The notes: generated by a model from the letters alone, not told the origin. DNA of 64,000 nucleotides from Faecalibacterium sp. I4-1-79 (GCF_023347235.1 NZ_CP094467.1:2170001-2234000); one strand, 5' to 3'. Shown: positions 35,270 through 43,548, numbered from the stretch's first letter. Made by a program: numbers and translations.

Positions 35270-36376
35270 TTATTCAGCGTCTGCTGCGTCCTTCTTGGGC
35301 TCCTCGTCCTCGCCGTAGTAGCCGCTCTCGGGACGGATATCAATGTTGTAACCGGTCAGGCGGGCGCACAGGCGGGCGTTCTGACCCTTGTTGCCAATGG
35401 CAAGGCTCAGCTGCTGGTCGGGCACGGTGACGCGGCAGGAGCGGGTCTCGCCGGGCAGCAGCTCTACCTTGACCACCTTGGCGGGGCTCAGGGCTGCGGA
35501 GATGAACTCCGAGATATCCTCGCTCCACTTGACGATATCGATCTTCTCGCCGCCCAGCTTTTCCACAACAGCGGCCACGCGGGCGCCGTGCTCGCCGATG
35601 CAGGCGGAAACAGGGTTCACGTTGGGGTCCTTGGACCAGACAGCCATCTTGGTGCGGGCACCGGCTTCGCGGCTGATGGCCTTTACCTCCACGGTGCCGT
35701 CAAAAATCTCGGGCACTTCCAGCTCAAACAGGCGCTTGACAAGGCCGGGATGGGTGCGGCTGATCATCACGCGGGGGCCGCGCTCGGTGCTGACCACGTC
35801 CACGATGTAGACCTGCAGGGTCTCGCCCTCGGTGTACACCTCGCCGGGCACCTGCTCGTTGCGGGGCAGAACAGCCTCGCCGCCCTTGCCCAGATCCAAC
35901 GCTACGATGCCCTTCTCGGTATCCACGCGGGTAACGGTGGCCTGCACGATGTCATGTGCGCGGGACTGGATCTCGCTGAGCTGCTGGTTGCGCTCGGCCT
36001 CGCGGATGCCCTGACGGATGACGTGCTTTGCGGTCTGGGCGGCAATACGGCCAAAATCGCGGGTCTTGAGCGGGGTGATGATGCGGTCGCCCACCTCGTA
36101 GCTGCTGCGGATCTTGCGTGCCTCGGTCACACCGATCTCGGCGTGCTCGTCGTACCAGTCCTCGTCTGCCACGATGTCCTGGATCAGTGCCACATCAAAG
36201 CGGCCGGTGTCGGGGTCGATGTCCACACGGATGTGATCCTCCTCGACCTCGTAGTTCTTCTTGACGGCAATGATGATAGCCGCCTTGATCTTTTCGATCA
36301 GGTACTCTGCGGTGATGCCGCGCTCATGCTCCAGCATGGAGAGCGCTTCAAAAAAGTCCTTATTCTCTGCTGTCAT
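35270..36376 (-). CDS. nusA: transcription termination/antitermination factor NusA
   Basis: Binds RNA polymerase and nascent RNA to influence pausing, termination and antitermination. The 368-aa protein has the N-terminal RNAP-binding domain (1-125), an S1 domain (about 130-200), and two KH domains (about 205-345; PVSACIGEHGARV is the KH1 loop). It has the short Gram-positive form without the C-terminal acidic repeats of E. coli NusA. AGGAGG precedes the ATG. Confidence 0.96.
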   Translation of the reverse strand: MTAENKDFFEALSMLEHERGITAEYLIEKIKAAIIIAVKKNYEVEEDHIRVDIDPDTGRFDVALIQDIVADEDWYDEHAEIGVTEARKIRSSYEVGDRIITPLKTRDFGRIAAQTAKHVIRQGIREAERNQQLSEIQSRAHDIVQATVTRVDTEKGIVALDLGKGGEAVLPRNEQVPGEVYTEGETLQVYIVDVVSTERGPRVMISRTHPGLVKRLFELEVPEIFDGTVEVKAISREAGARTKMAVWSKDPNVNPVSACIGEHGARVAAVVEKLGGEKIDIVKWSEDISEFISAALSPAKVVKVELLPGETRSCRVTVPDQQLSLAIGNKGQNARLCARLTGYNIDIRPESGYYGEDEEPKKDAADAE

Positions 36377-36432
36377 TTTTCGGGTTCCTCCTATATATTT
36401 TGTTCTCTTTTCTCTCTCAGAGACGGTTATTT

Positions 36433-36918
36433 TCAGTTGAACAGATCCTCGTCGTCGCACAACTGCACGCCGGAGGCTGCATTCACCTCAAAGGTCACGG
36501 GGCCGTTCTCGGTTTCCAGCGTCACGGTGCTGCCCTCGCGGCCGGTCAGGATGCCGGACAGCTCCCGCACGCCGTCGGCGTTGGGGCGGATGAGCTTTGC
36601 CCGCACCTTCTGGCCCTTCAGTGCCTCGTAGTGCTCCGGGCGGGTCAGCTTGCGGCCAAGGCCGGGGCTGCCTACTTCCAGATAATAGCTCTGGTCGATG
36701 GGGTCTGCCTCATCCAGAATGGGGTCCAGTGCGTGGGACACCTCTGCACAGGTGTCGGTATCCATGGTGCCGTCCCGGTCGATGAGGATGCGAAGATACC
36801 AGTCCGGCCCTTCCTTCTCAAAAACCACATCCCACAGGCGCAGACCCATGCCTTCCACCGTGGGACGGACAAGCGCTTCCACTCTCTGCGCGGTGTTGCC
36901 GCCAGACTGCTTCGCCAT
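36433..36918 (-). CDS. rimP: ribosome maturation factor RimP
   Basis: Needed for 30S maturation. The 161-aa protein has the two RimP domains, with LRILIDRDGTMDTDTC near 44-59 and YYLEVGSPGLGRKLTRPEHY near 79-98. TTTGGAGG precedes the ATG. First gene of the nusA-infB operon. Confidence 0.95.
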   Translation of the reverse strand: MAKQSGGNTAQRVEALVRPTVEGMGLRLWDVVFEKEGPDWYLRILIDRDGTMDTDTCAEVSHALDPILDEADPIDQSYYLEVGSPGLGRKLTRPEHYEALKGQKVRAKLIRPNADGVRELSGILTGREGSTVTLETENGPVTFEVNAASGVQLCDDEDLFN

Positions 36919-36940
36919 AAAAAACCTCCAAACAAACAAG

Positions 36941-36966
36941 AAACGCGGACCTTGCGGCCCACGTTT
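36941..36966 (-). promoter_or_regulatory. rimP 5' UTR hairpin with GCAA tetraloop
   Basis: On the minus strand AAACGTGGGCC, a GCAA loop, then GGTCCGCGTTT: an 11-bp stem with two G-U pairs, 23 nt before the rimP start. There is no strong T tract, so it is more likely a regulatory or stabilising element than a terminator. Confidence 0.55.
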
Positions 36967-36992
36967 CAGGTTAAAGTATATCGTACTACTAG

Positions 36993-37021
36993 AATATAGC
37001 ATACTCTTGCGATTTATGCAA
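36993..37021 (-). promoter_or_regulatory. promoter of the rimP-nusA-infB operon
   Basis: Minus strand TTGCAT, a 17-nt spacer and TATATT, about 75 nt upstream of rimP. Confidence 0.75.
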
Positions 37022-37064
37022 GCATTTTCGCAATTTTTTTGCAGTTGCGCGCCCTTTGGGGTTT

Positions 37065-38306
37065 TTACAGCACCCAGACGCCGTTTTCAAACAGCGACAC
37101 GGTGCGGCCGTCGCGGCATTTACCGGTGATGCGGCTGTCCTCTGCACCGATCATCACGTCCTCGTGCAGGGAGGAGTGGTTCATGCCGCGGGCTGCCAGC
37201 TCCTCCTTGGAAAGGCCGGTGCCGCCCACGGTGGTGCCGGGGTAGCTGTCGCCAAAAGCGATGTGGCAGGCGGCGTTCTCGTCAAACAGGGTGTTGTAGA
37301 ACAGCTTGCCGCTGCGGTTGATGGGGCTGGAGGCGGGCACCAGTGCCACCTCACCGATGTGGCGTGCGCCCTCGTCGGTGTCCAACAGCTGACCCAGCAG
37401 GTCTGCGCCCTCATCGGCGCCGTGCTCCACCACCTTGCCGTCCTTGAAGGTGACGTGGAAATTCTTGATGAGCTGTCCATTAAAGACGTAGGGCTTTGTG
37501 CCGTAAACGATGCCGTCCACCTTATCCTTATGGGGCGCGGTGAACACCTCCTCGGTGGGGATGTTGGGCAGGAAGGGCACACCCTTCTCGTTTTTGCTGC
37601 CGGCGCTCTCCCACACGGCCTGTTCCGCCAAACCCACGGTCAGGTCGGTGCCGTTGGCGCTTTCAAAATGCACGCTTTCCAGATCCAAGGCGTTCATCTT
37701 TGCGCCCAGCTCATTCAGGCGGTCCAGATGCTTCTGCCACTCCCCTACCGGGTCGCCGCCGGTCACACGGCAGGTATCAAAGATCAGCTTCCACTGTGCT
37801 TCAATGGCGGCGGCAGTGTCCAGCTCCGGGAACATCTTCTTTGCCCACGGCTCGGCGGGCAGAGCGGCGATGGACCACTGCACCCGGTCGTTCATGGTGT
37901 ACTCCCGCCACGGCTGCATAAAGCTGCGGTTCGCGCTGTTCACCCGGCTGATCTTGGCACCGTCCAGCCCGGCAAACAGTTCCGGGTCGTCCGCGATGAG
38001 GTGCAGCACGCACACACCGCCCTCGCTCTCGGCGTAGTCCAGATAGCGGCGCAGCTGCCAGCCCTTGTGGTCGGTCAGGGCGTCCTCGCTGCCCAGCTCC
38101 ATGCGGATGCGGGTAACGGCATCATCCTGCCAGTTCACCTGCACGTCCCGCGCACCGGCTTCGTAGGCGCTGCGCACGCACAGCCGTGCCAGCGGCGCAC
38201 CCTCCAGCGGGCAGTTGATGATCAGGGTCTGTCCCGGCTGCGGGTTCACACCCACCCGGACGATAAAATCTGCATACTTTTGCAGTAATTCGTTAAAGTT
38301 TTCCAC
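37065..38306 (-). CDS. M29 family aminopeptidase
   Basis: A 413-aa cytoplasmic metallo-aminopeptidase of the thermophilic aminopeptidase family (AmpS/PepS-like), removing N-terminal residues from peptides. Family hallmarks include the N-terminal region GQTLIINCPLEGAPLARL, the central NLPTEEVF-like metal motif (here NIPTEEVFTAPHKD), and the C-terminal HIAFGDSYPG and MNHSSLHEDVMIG segments with the metal-binding His and Asp. The start is GTG at 38306, 7 nt after AGGAGG; the longer frame upstream has no site. Confidence 0.92.
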   Translation of the reverse strand: MENFNELLQKYADFIVRVGVNPQPGQTLIINCPLEGAPLARLCVRSAYEAGARDVQVNWQDDAVTRIRMELGSEDALTDHKGWQLRRYLDYAESEGGVCVLHLIADDPELFAGLDGAKISRVNSANRSFMQPWREYTMNDRVQWSIAALPAEPWAKKMFPELDTAAAIEAQWKLIFDTCRVTGGDPVGEWQKHLDRLNELGAKMNALDLESVHFESANGTDLTVGLAEQAVWESAGSKNEKGVPFLPNIPTEEVFTAPHKDKVDGIVYGTKPYVFNGQLIKNFHVTFKDGKVVEHGADEGADLLGQLLDTDEGARHIGEVALVPASSPINRSGKLFYNTLFDENAACHIAFGDSYPGTTVGGTGLSKEELAARGMNHSSLHEDVMIGAEDSRITGKCRDGRTVSLFENGVWVL

Positions 38307-38348
38307 GTTAGAACCTCCTGTGGTGCATAGCCACCGTTGTTTTTTCTC

Positions 38349-38377
38349 AGTATACCGCGTTCCGGCGTTTCTGTCCA
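38349..38377 (-). promoter_or_regulatory. promoter of the aminopeptidase gene
   Basis: Minus strand TGGACA, a 17-nt spacer and TATACT, about 40 nt before the GTG start. Confidence 0.65.
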
Positions 38378-38396
38378 CTATGGGCAGAGCTGCCGC

Positions 38397-39788
38397 TCAC
38401 CCTTCCGATTCAAAAAAGGCGCGGGTCATCTGCACCACCGTGCCGGAAAGCAGCAGCAATGCAATGAGGTTGGGAATGCTCATCAGGCCGTTGAAGGTGT
38501 CGGCGATGCTCCACAGCAGACCAAGATCCATGGTAGCGCCCAGAATGGCTACCAGAGCATACACCACAAAGAAGGGGCGCGCCACCTTGTTGCTCTTGCA
38601 CAGGAACACCAGAAAGCGGGAGCCGTACAGACCCCAGCCGATGATGGTGGAAAAGGCAAAGCAGCACAGCGCCACGGCAGTAAAGATAGACGCCCAGCCG
38701 CCGTAGGTGGTGGTAAAGCCGGAGATGGTCAGCTCAGCACCCGCCGCTGCGCCGTAGCTGACCTGGGTGCCGCTGCACAGGATGACCAGCGCGGTCAGGG
38801 TGCAGATGACAATGGTATCGGCAAACACCTCAAAAATACCGAACATGCCCTGCTTGACCGGCTTTTTGGTGTCGGCGCAGGCATGGGCGATAGAACCGGT
38901 GCCAAGACCTGCCTCGTTGGAAAAGATGCCGCGGGAAACACCCTTTTGCATACTGACGAACAGACTGCCGATGGTGCCGCCGGTAAAGGCAGCGGGGTTA
39001 AACGCACCCGCCACAATGGATTCCAGCACATAGGGCAGGCGGGAGAAGTTGAGCACCACCACGCCCACCGACAGCACAATGTAGAACAGTGCCATAAAGG
39101 GCACCAACTTCTCGCTTACGCTGCCAATGCGCTTGATGCCGCCCAGCAGCACCAGCGCCACCAGCACCGCCACAAGGATGCCCACGATGAGGTTGAGGGT
39201 GGGCAGAAAGCTGCCGCCCACCAGCCCGTATTCCAGCAGGGCGGTATCCACTGCTGCCACGATGGTATTCACCTGCGTTGCGTTGCCGGTGCCGAACACG
39301 GTCAGCACGCCGAACAGCGCGTACAGCACGGCCAGAAACTGCCAGCGGCGGCCAAGGCCGTTTTTAATATAGTACATCGGGCCGCCCACCCACTCGCCGG
39401 TGTCGCTGCGCTCCCGGAAATGCACGGCCAGCGTCACCTCGGCAAACTTGGTGCACATACCCAGCAGCGCAGAGCACCACATCCAGAACACGGCACCCGG
39501 GCCGCCGATGGCGATAGCGCCCGCCACACCGGCAATGTTGCCGGTGCCCACTGTGCCCGCCAGTGCGGTGCACACCGCCTGAAAAGGGGTCATGGCACCG
39601 TCCGAAGCATCCCGCTTGCGGAACATCCGTCCAACGGTGGTGCGGATGGCGTAAGGGAATTTGCGGATCTGCAAAAAGCCCGTGCGGACACTGAGCAGCA
39701 GCCCCACGCCAATGATGCACACCATGGCGGGGATGCCCCAGATAAAGCTGTTCACCGCCTGATTGACGGCGGCAATGGTCTCGATCAT
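38397..39788 (-). CDS. AGCS family alanine or glycine:Na+ symporter
   Basis: Sodium-coupled amino acid importer with about 10 transmembrane segments (463 aa from the preferred start). The sequence GTVGTGNIAGVAGAIAIGGPG near 80-100 and ISRGIFSNEAGLGTG-like VSRGIFSNEAGLGTG near 265 are family signatures. The ATG at 39788 (MIETIAAVNQAVN) has AGAGGA upstream; an ATG 11 codons earlier is possible. A strong promoter lies 60 nt upstream. Confidence 0.93.
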   Translation of the reverse strand: MIETIAAVNQAVNSFIWGIPAMVCIIGVGLLLSVRTGFLQIRKFPYAIRTTVGRMFRKRDASDGAMTPFQAVCTALAGTVGTGNIAGVAGAIAIGGPGAVFWMWCSALLGMCTKFAEVTLAVHFRERSDTGEWVGGPMYYIKNGLGRRWQFLAVLYALFGVLTVFGTGNATQVNTIVAAVDTALLEYGLVGGSFLPTLNLIVGILVAVLVALVLLGGIKRIGSVSEKLVPFMALFYIVLSVGVVVLNFSRLPYVLESIVAGAFNPAAFTGGTIGSLFVSMQKGVSRGIFSNEAGLGTGSIAHACADTKKPVKQGMFGIFEVFADTIVICTLTALVILCSGTQVSYGAAAGAELTISGFTTTYGGWASIFTAVALCCFAFSTIIGWGLYGSRFLVFLCKSNKVARPFFVVYALVAILGATMDLGLLWSIADTFNGLMSIPNLIALLLLSGTVVQMTRAFFESEG

Positions 39789-39849
39789 ATACTTCCACAT
39801 CCTCTGTAATATCTTGCGCACTGACAGTTTTTGTCAAAACACGAAAATT

Positions 39850-39878
39850 ATTTTACCGTACTTTTCCCGTAGTGTCAA
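39850..39878 (-). promoter_or_regulatory. promoter of the AGCS symporter gene
   Basis: Minus strand TTGACA, a 17-nt spacer and TAAAAT. A small hairpin TGACA/TGTCA follows in the leader. Confidence 0.8.
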
Positions 39879-39880
39879 TG

Positions 39881-39911
39881 AAAAATAGGGACGTTATGTA
39901 ACGCCCCTATC
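39881..39911 (-). terminator. terminator of the MATE gene
   Basis: On the minus strand ATAGGGGCGTTA pairs with TAACGTCCCTAT and is followed by TTTTTC, 8 bp after the MATE stop region. It directly abuts the next promoter. Confidence 0.85.
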
Positions 39912-39919
39912 AGAAATTC

Positions 39920-41254
39920 TTATTTTTTATGTGTGACCGCCCTGCGGTAAACGATGCCGGAGACCACCGCTGCCAGCACTTCGGTGATCCAGAAGGCGTG
40001 CCATGCGCCGTCTGCGCCCAGCCAGTTACACAGCAGTGCAGCCAGCGGCATGATGAAAACGACGTACCGGCACAGGGCGATGACCAGCGATTCTGCGCCC
40101 TTGCCCAGCCCCTCCAGTGCACCGGAAGCGGTGGTGGAGACTGCCGAGATGACAAAGCCGATGCTGATGATGCGCAGTGCGGTCTGTCCGGCGGCGATGG
40201 TTTCGGGGTTCTGGGTGAACAGCCCCATCAGCTGCCCGGAAGCAACCTGACAGATCACCGTGCCCGCCGCCATGATGGCAGCGCTCATGAGCAGGGTCAG
40301 TTGGAACAGCTTTTTCACCCGGGCGTGCTCCCGCGCACCGTAGTTATAGCCAATAAGGGGGCGCATTCCCTGCACGAAGCCGTTGGCGGGCAGGTACAAA
40401 AAGGTCTGCAATTTATAATAGATGCCCAGCACCACCACATAGCTCTGAGAAAAAGCCGCCAGCAATCCGTTAAGGAAGGTGACCAGCAGTGAGGGCAGCG
40501 CCAGATTCAGGATGGCCGGAATGCCGATGGCGTACAGTCTGCCGTCCAGCGCCGCGTCTGGGCGCAGGCAGCTGCGGCGCAGCCGCACCGGCAGCTCGGT
40601 GCGCAGATAGACCACAAGATAGACCACCACGCTGAGCATCTGACCGATACCGGTAGCCAGTGCTGCGCCTGCAATGCCCATGGCAGGCACCGGCCCCAGC
40701 CCGAAGATGAGCACCGGGTCCAGCAGAATATTGCACACGCAGCCGGTGATCAGCGCGACCATGGACACCTTCATGCGGCCCACCGCCTGAAAGGTCTTTT
40801 CAAAGGCCAGCGAGGCCATGTTCACGACCAAAAACAGGAACACGATGGTGGAATAGGTGATGCCGGCGGCGATCAGCGCCTCGTCCTGCGTAAAGCGGCG
40901 CAGAAAGCCGGGCATGATGGCAATGCTGACCGCCATCATCACCACGCCGTGCACAAGGCTGAGCACAAAGCCGTGGGTGGCGGCTATCTCGGCCTTTTCG
41001 CGGTCGCCCGCGCCCAGATACAGCGCGATCATGGCGTTGATGCCGATGCCAAAGCCGATGGCAATGGCATTGGAAAAGTTCTGGATGGGGAACACCAGAC
41101 TTAACGCGGTCATGGCGTCCTCGCTGATGCGCGCCACAAACAGGCTGTCCACAATGTTGTAGAGGCTGTTCACCAGCATGGAGATCACGTTGGGCAGCGC
41201 CATCGAGAGCAGCAGCGGCAGCACCGGCTTCTCCTTCATAAAAGTTTCGTTCAT
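39920..41254 (-). CDS. MATE family efflux transporter
   Basis: A 444-aa exporter with 12 predicted transmembrane helices in two halves; cation-coupled efflux of drugs or metabolites is typical. The N-terminal PLLLSMALPNVISMLVNSLY and the family-typical VNGFVQGMRPLIGYNYGA-like segment (PANGFVQGMRPLIGYNYG) are present. The substrate is unknown. The gene has a 213-nt leader with a strong intrinsic terminator, which indicates regulated readthrough. Confidence 0.92.
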   Translation of the reverse strand: MNETFMKEKPVLPLLLSMALPNVISMLVNSLYNIVDSLFVARISEDAMTALSLVFPIQNFSNAIAIGFGIGINAMIALYLGAGDREKAEIAATHGFVLSLVHGVVMMAVSIAIMPGFLRRFTQDEALIAAGITYSTIVFLFLVVNMASLAFEKTFQAVGRMKVSMVALITGCVCNILLDPVLIFGLGPVPAMGIAGAALATGIGQMLSVVVYLVVYLRTELPVRLRRSCLRPDAALDGRLYAIGIPAILNLALPSLLVTFLNGLLAAFSQSYVVVLGIYYKLQTFLYLPANGFVQGMRPLIGYNYGAREHARVKKLFQLTLLMSAAIMAAGTVICQVASGQLMGLFTQNPETIAAGQTALRIISIGFVISAVSTTASGALEGLGKGAESLVIALCRYVVFIMPLAALLCNWLGADGAWHAFWITEVLAAVVSGIVYRRAVTHKK

Positions 41255-41320
41255 TGAAAAAATTCACCTGCTATCTGTAAAAAGTAAAAATATGGCGGGC
41301 ACAGCATCGGCTTGCAGACG

Positions 41321-41466
41321 GTTTCCGGCGCACAAAAAAGCCACACAATGACCCTTGTGAGGTCATTGTGTGGCGAAAAGTAGCAATATTGCTGTAAAAA
41401 TCCACACGGTTTTTATGATCGCGGCAGCTGTCCGCGATATGCAGCCTGCGCACTTGCGCACTGCAA
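41321..41466 (-). promoter_or_regulatory. attenuator-like leader of the MATE gene
   Basis: On the minus strand a 14-bp perfect stem (GCCACACAATGACC and its complement, about 41338-41373) is followed by TTTTTTG: a strong terminator 85 nt upstream of the start codon. Upstream, ATCGCGG/CCGCGAT forms a 7-bp hairpin. GTGTGG (about 41403-41408) is complementary to CCACAC in the terminator's left arm, giving a possible antiterminator. A 32-codon GTG-initiated frame (41461-41363) ends inside the terminator stem, but its AGGAG-like site lies at or before the predicted start of transcription, so ribosome-mediated control is uncertain. Confidence 0.55.
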
Positions 41467-41473
41467 CTCCAGC

Positions 41474-41502
41474 AGAATACCACATCCTCAGCGGCATGTC
41501 AA
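41474..41502 (-). promoter_or_regulatory. promoter of the MATE leader
   Basis: Minus strand TTGACA, a 17-nt spacer and TATTCT, predicting transcription from about 41467. Confidence 0.8.
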
Positions 41503-41538
41503 GGGGTTTTGGCGCGAAAGTATGACTTTTGTAATCAC

Positions 41539-41567
41539 TTGACCATTTTTACAGCAGGCGCTACAAT
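41539..41567 (+). promoter_or_regulatory. promoter of the YfcE-family phosphodiesterase gene
   Basis: TTGACC, a 17-nt spacer and TACAAT, 33 nt before the ATG. It is divergent from the MATE promoter. Confidence 0.8.
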
Positions 41568-41600
41568 AAGGCAAACCGGCTCTGAGGGAGGACATTGTAT

Positions 41601-42146
41601 ATGAAATGGATGATCGCATCAGACCTGCACGGCTCCTATTATTATGCGCAGCAGCTGCAGCAGGCCTTTGAACGGGAGCAGGCCGACCGCCTGCTGTTTC
41701 TGGGAGACCTGCTCTACCACGGCCCCCGCAACGACCTGCCCCGGGATTACGCCCCCAAAAAGGTGATTCCGCTGCTGAACAGCCTTGCGCCCAAGCTGCT
41801 GTGTGTGCGCGGCAACTGCGATGCCGAGGTAGACCAGATGGTGCTCAATTTCCCGGTGCTGGCGGATTACGCCGTGCTGCCGGTGGGGCAGCGGCTGGTC
41901 TACGTCACCCACGGCCATGTGTTCAACCTGAACCATCTGCCGCCCCTTGCCCCGGGGGATATTTTGCTCCACGGTCACACCCATGTGCCCGCATGGACAA
42001 ACTTCGGGCAGGGGAACCTTTACCTGAACCCCGGCTCCGTGAGCATTCCCAAGGAAAACACCGCCCACAGCTACATGACCTTGGAGGGAAGCACCGCCTG
42101 TTGGAAGACCATGGAGGGCGCGTGCTACCACCAGCTGCAGTTGTGA
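41601..42146 (+). CDS. yfcE: YfcE/MJ0936 family metallophosphodiesterase
   Basis: A 181-aa binuclear-metal phosphodiesterase. Metal ligands are visible in SDLHGSY (D8, H10), FLGDLLYHG, VRGNCD, THGH and HGHTHVP. E. coli YfcE acts on model phosphodiesters; the physiological substrate is unknown. The ATG at 41601 lies 9 nt after GGAGG; a TTG two codons earlier is less likely. Confidence 0.9.
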   Translation: MKWMIASDLHGSYYYAQQLQQAFEREQADRLLFLGDLLYHGPRNDLPRDYAPKKVIPLLNSLAPKLLCVRGNCDAEVDQMVLNFPVLADYAVLPVGQRLVYVTHGHVFNLNHLPPLAPGDILLHGHTHVPAWTNFGQGNLYLNPGSVSIPKENTAHSYMTLEGSTACWKTMEGACYHQLQL

Positions 42147-42184
42147 TAATGTTGTGATATTCCTTTTTTTGCCTGCAAAAGCCC

Positions 42185-42213
42185 TTGACGAAATGCCCGA
42201 AATGCTGTAAACT
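42185..42213 (+). promoter_or_regulatory. promoter of a possible small RNA
   Basis: TTGACG, a 17-nt spacer and TAAACT. No convincing ORF follows before the terminator at 42311. Confidence 0.65.
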
Positions 42214-42219
42214 AAGTAC

Positions 42220-42347
42220 AACCTTTAAAAATAGAGGGAGCTGTAAGCTTTGTACTGAACGCAGGCGGTGCACAGTGTAACAGTAAACCCCATAAGGCAT
42301 CATAAAAAGGCACCGGAGGCTTTGCATCAGCTTCCGGTGTTTTTTTA
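42220..42347 (+). ncRNA. possible small RNA or leader upstream of the pyruvate kinase-like gene
   Basis: A promoter at 42185-42213 and an intrinsic terminator at 42311-42347 bound about 128 nt with no supported ORF. The pyruvate kinase-like gene has its own extended -10 promoter further down. The segment could be a trans-acting RNA or a leader attenuator. I do not recognise a known RNA family in it. Confidence 0.4.
42311..42347 (+). terminator. intrinsic terminator upstream of the pyruvate kinase-like gene
   Basis: CACCGGAGGC pairs with GCTTCCGGTG (one G-U) and is followed by TTTTTTT. Confidence 0.85.
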
Positions 42348-42383
42348 TGCGCAGCCGGGCTATCTTTTGCTGCGCGGTCATGC

Positions 42384-42389
42384 TACAAT
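42384..42389 (+). promoter_or_regulatory. extended -10 promoter of the pyruvate kinase-like gene
   Basis: TGCTACAAT gives a TG-extended -10 with no good -35 hexamer, 31 nt before the start codon. Confidence 0.5.
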
Positions 42390-42419
42390 AGAAAGAAAAC
42401 GCGAATTGCAGGAGGAATT

Positions 42420-43373
42420 ATGGATTTTTACGGAACCATCGGCCCTGCCTGTGCCGATGTAAAGCTTTTGCAGCAGATGGTGGAAGCCGGCATGACCGGC
42501 ATCCGCATGAACCTTTCTCATGGCCCGCTGGCAGCGCACAAGGACTGGCTGGAGATGCTGCATAAAGCCGGGGTCAAAAAGCTGCTCATTGATTTGCAGG
42601 GGCCGGAATTGCGCATCGGTCGTCTGCCGCAGCCGCTGTCCCTGACCGCCGGGCAGACCGTGCGTCTGGGCGCGCAGGGCATCCCCTGCCCTGCTGCACT
42701 AGTACAGGGCGTGCAGCCCGGGCAGGAGCTGCTGCTGGATGACGGCAAGCTGCTGGCACGGGTGGACGCTGTGGAGTCGGACGCGCTCGTGTGCACCGTA
42801 GTGCGGGGCGGCGTGCTGCAAAGCCGCAAAAGTCTTGCAGCACCGGGGGCAAACATCCAGATGCCCACCCTGACCACCGAGGACAAGGAGAACCTTACCA
42901 TCGCCGCCGGTTGCGGCGTTACCGGCGTGATGCTGCCCTTTGTGCGCGGCGCTGAAGATATCCGCAGCCTGCGGCAGGCACTGGCAGAGGCCGGTGCGCC
43001 GCAGCTGAAAATTCTTGCCAAAATTGAAAACCTTGCGGGCGTGCAGGCACTGCCGGAGTTTTTGCCGCTGGTGGATGAGGTGGTCATTGCCCGGGGCGAC
43101 CTTGGCAACGCCATGCCCCTATGGGAGCTGCCCCGCTGCCAGAAGCAGCTTTCTGCCGCCTGCCGGGCAGCCGGGGTGCCCTTTATGGTGGTGACCCAGA
43201 TGCTGGACAGCATGCACACCCGGGCGGTACCCACCCGCGCCGAGGTGAGCGACATCTACAACGCCGTACTGGACGGCGCATCCAGCCTGATGCTCACCGG
43301 CGAGACCGCCGCCGGGCAGTACCCGGTGCAGGCCATGGAGTATCTGGTGCGCACCGCCCGCACGGCGATGTAA
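42420..43373 (+). CDS. pyruvate kinase-like protein lacking the C-terminal domain
   Basis: A 317-aa protein homologous to the A and B domains of pyruvate kinase (normally about 470-580 aa). Visible conserved residues: R29, N31, S33 in IRMNLSHG; LQGPELRIG where the family has TKGPEIR, so the usual Lys is Gln; K201 and E203 in AKIEN; D227 in ARGDLG; PTRAEVSDIYNAVLDG and MLTGETAAGQYP. The barrel therefore looks nearly complete, the B domain is short, and the effector-binding C domain is absent. It may be an unregulated or repurposed phosphotransferase. GCAGGAGG precedes the ATG. Not an obvious frameshift: the stop follows a natural helix end. Confidence 0.8.
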   Translation: MDFYGTIGPACADVKLLQQMVEAGMTGIRMNLSHGPLAAHKDWLEMLHKAGVKKLLIDLQGPELRIGRLPQPLSLTAGQTVRLGAQGIPCPAALVQGVQPGQELLLDDGKLLARVDAVESDALVCTVVRGGVLQSRKSLAAPGANIQMPTLTTEDKENLTIAAGCGVTGVMLPFVRGAEDIRSLRQALAEAGAPQLKILAKIENLAGVQALPEFLPLVDEVVIARGDLGNAMPLWELPRCQKQLSAACRAAGVPFMVVTQMLDSMHTRAVPTRAEVSDIYNAVLDGASSLMLTGETAAGQYPVQAMEYLVRTARTAM

Positions 43374-43395
43374 GAGGAAGAATTATTTTTTATTT

Positions 43396-43431
43396 GGGCT
43401 TCCGAAAAGTCTGCGGACTTTTCGGAAGCCC
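43396..43431 (+). terminator. covarying hairpin element, copy B (after the pyruvate kinase-like gene)
   Basis: A 14-bp stem GGGCTTCCGAAAAG with loop TCTGCGGA is preceded by AATTATTTTTTATTT and followed by TTTTTCACGG. Confidence 0.8.
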
Positions 43432-43503
43432 TTTTTCACGGAAAGGGGTCGTGACCGAGAGATATTTTTCCGCAAAAGGATAGCATCTTTTGTCTGCTTC
43501 CTG

Positions 43504-43509
43504 TATAAT
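43504..43509 (+). promoter_or_regulatory. -10 element of the PfkB kinase gene
   Basis: Consensus TATAAT 40 nt before the ATG; the -35 region (TAGCAT at 17 nt) is weak. Confidence 0.5.
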
Positions 43510-43548
43510 ACAGGTAAAATCAACTGAAGTCAGAAAGGTTTATCGTTT

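Noticed and set aside
41271-41483. A 70-codon minus-strand ORF in the MATE leader
   Set aside because: It crosses the promoter and terminator stem and has no ribosome binding site. The 32-codon GTG frame is mentioned only as a weak possibility because its binding site lies at the predicted transcription start.
42268-42462. A 64-codon ORF overlapping the start of the pyruvate kinase-like gene
   Set aside because: It spans a terminator and overlaps a well-supported start in another frame.
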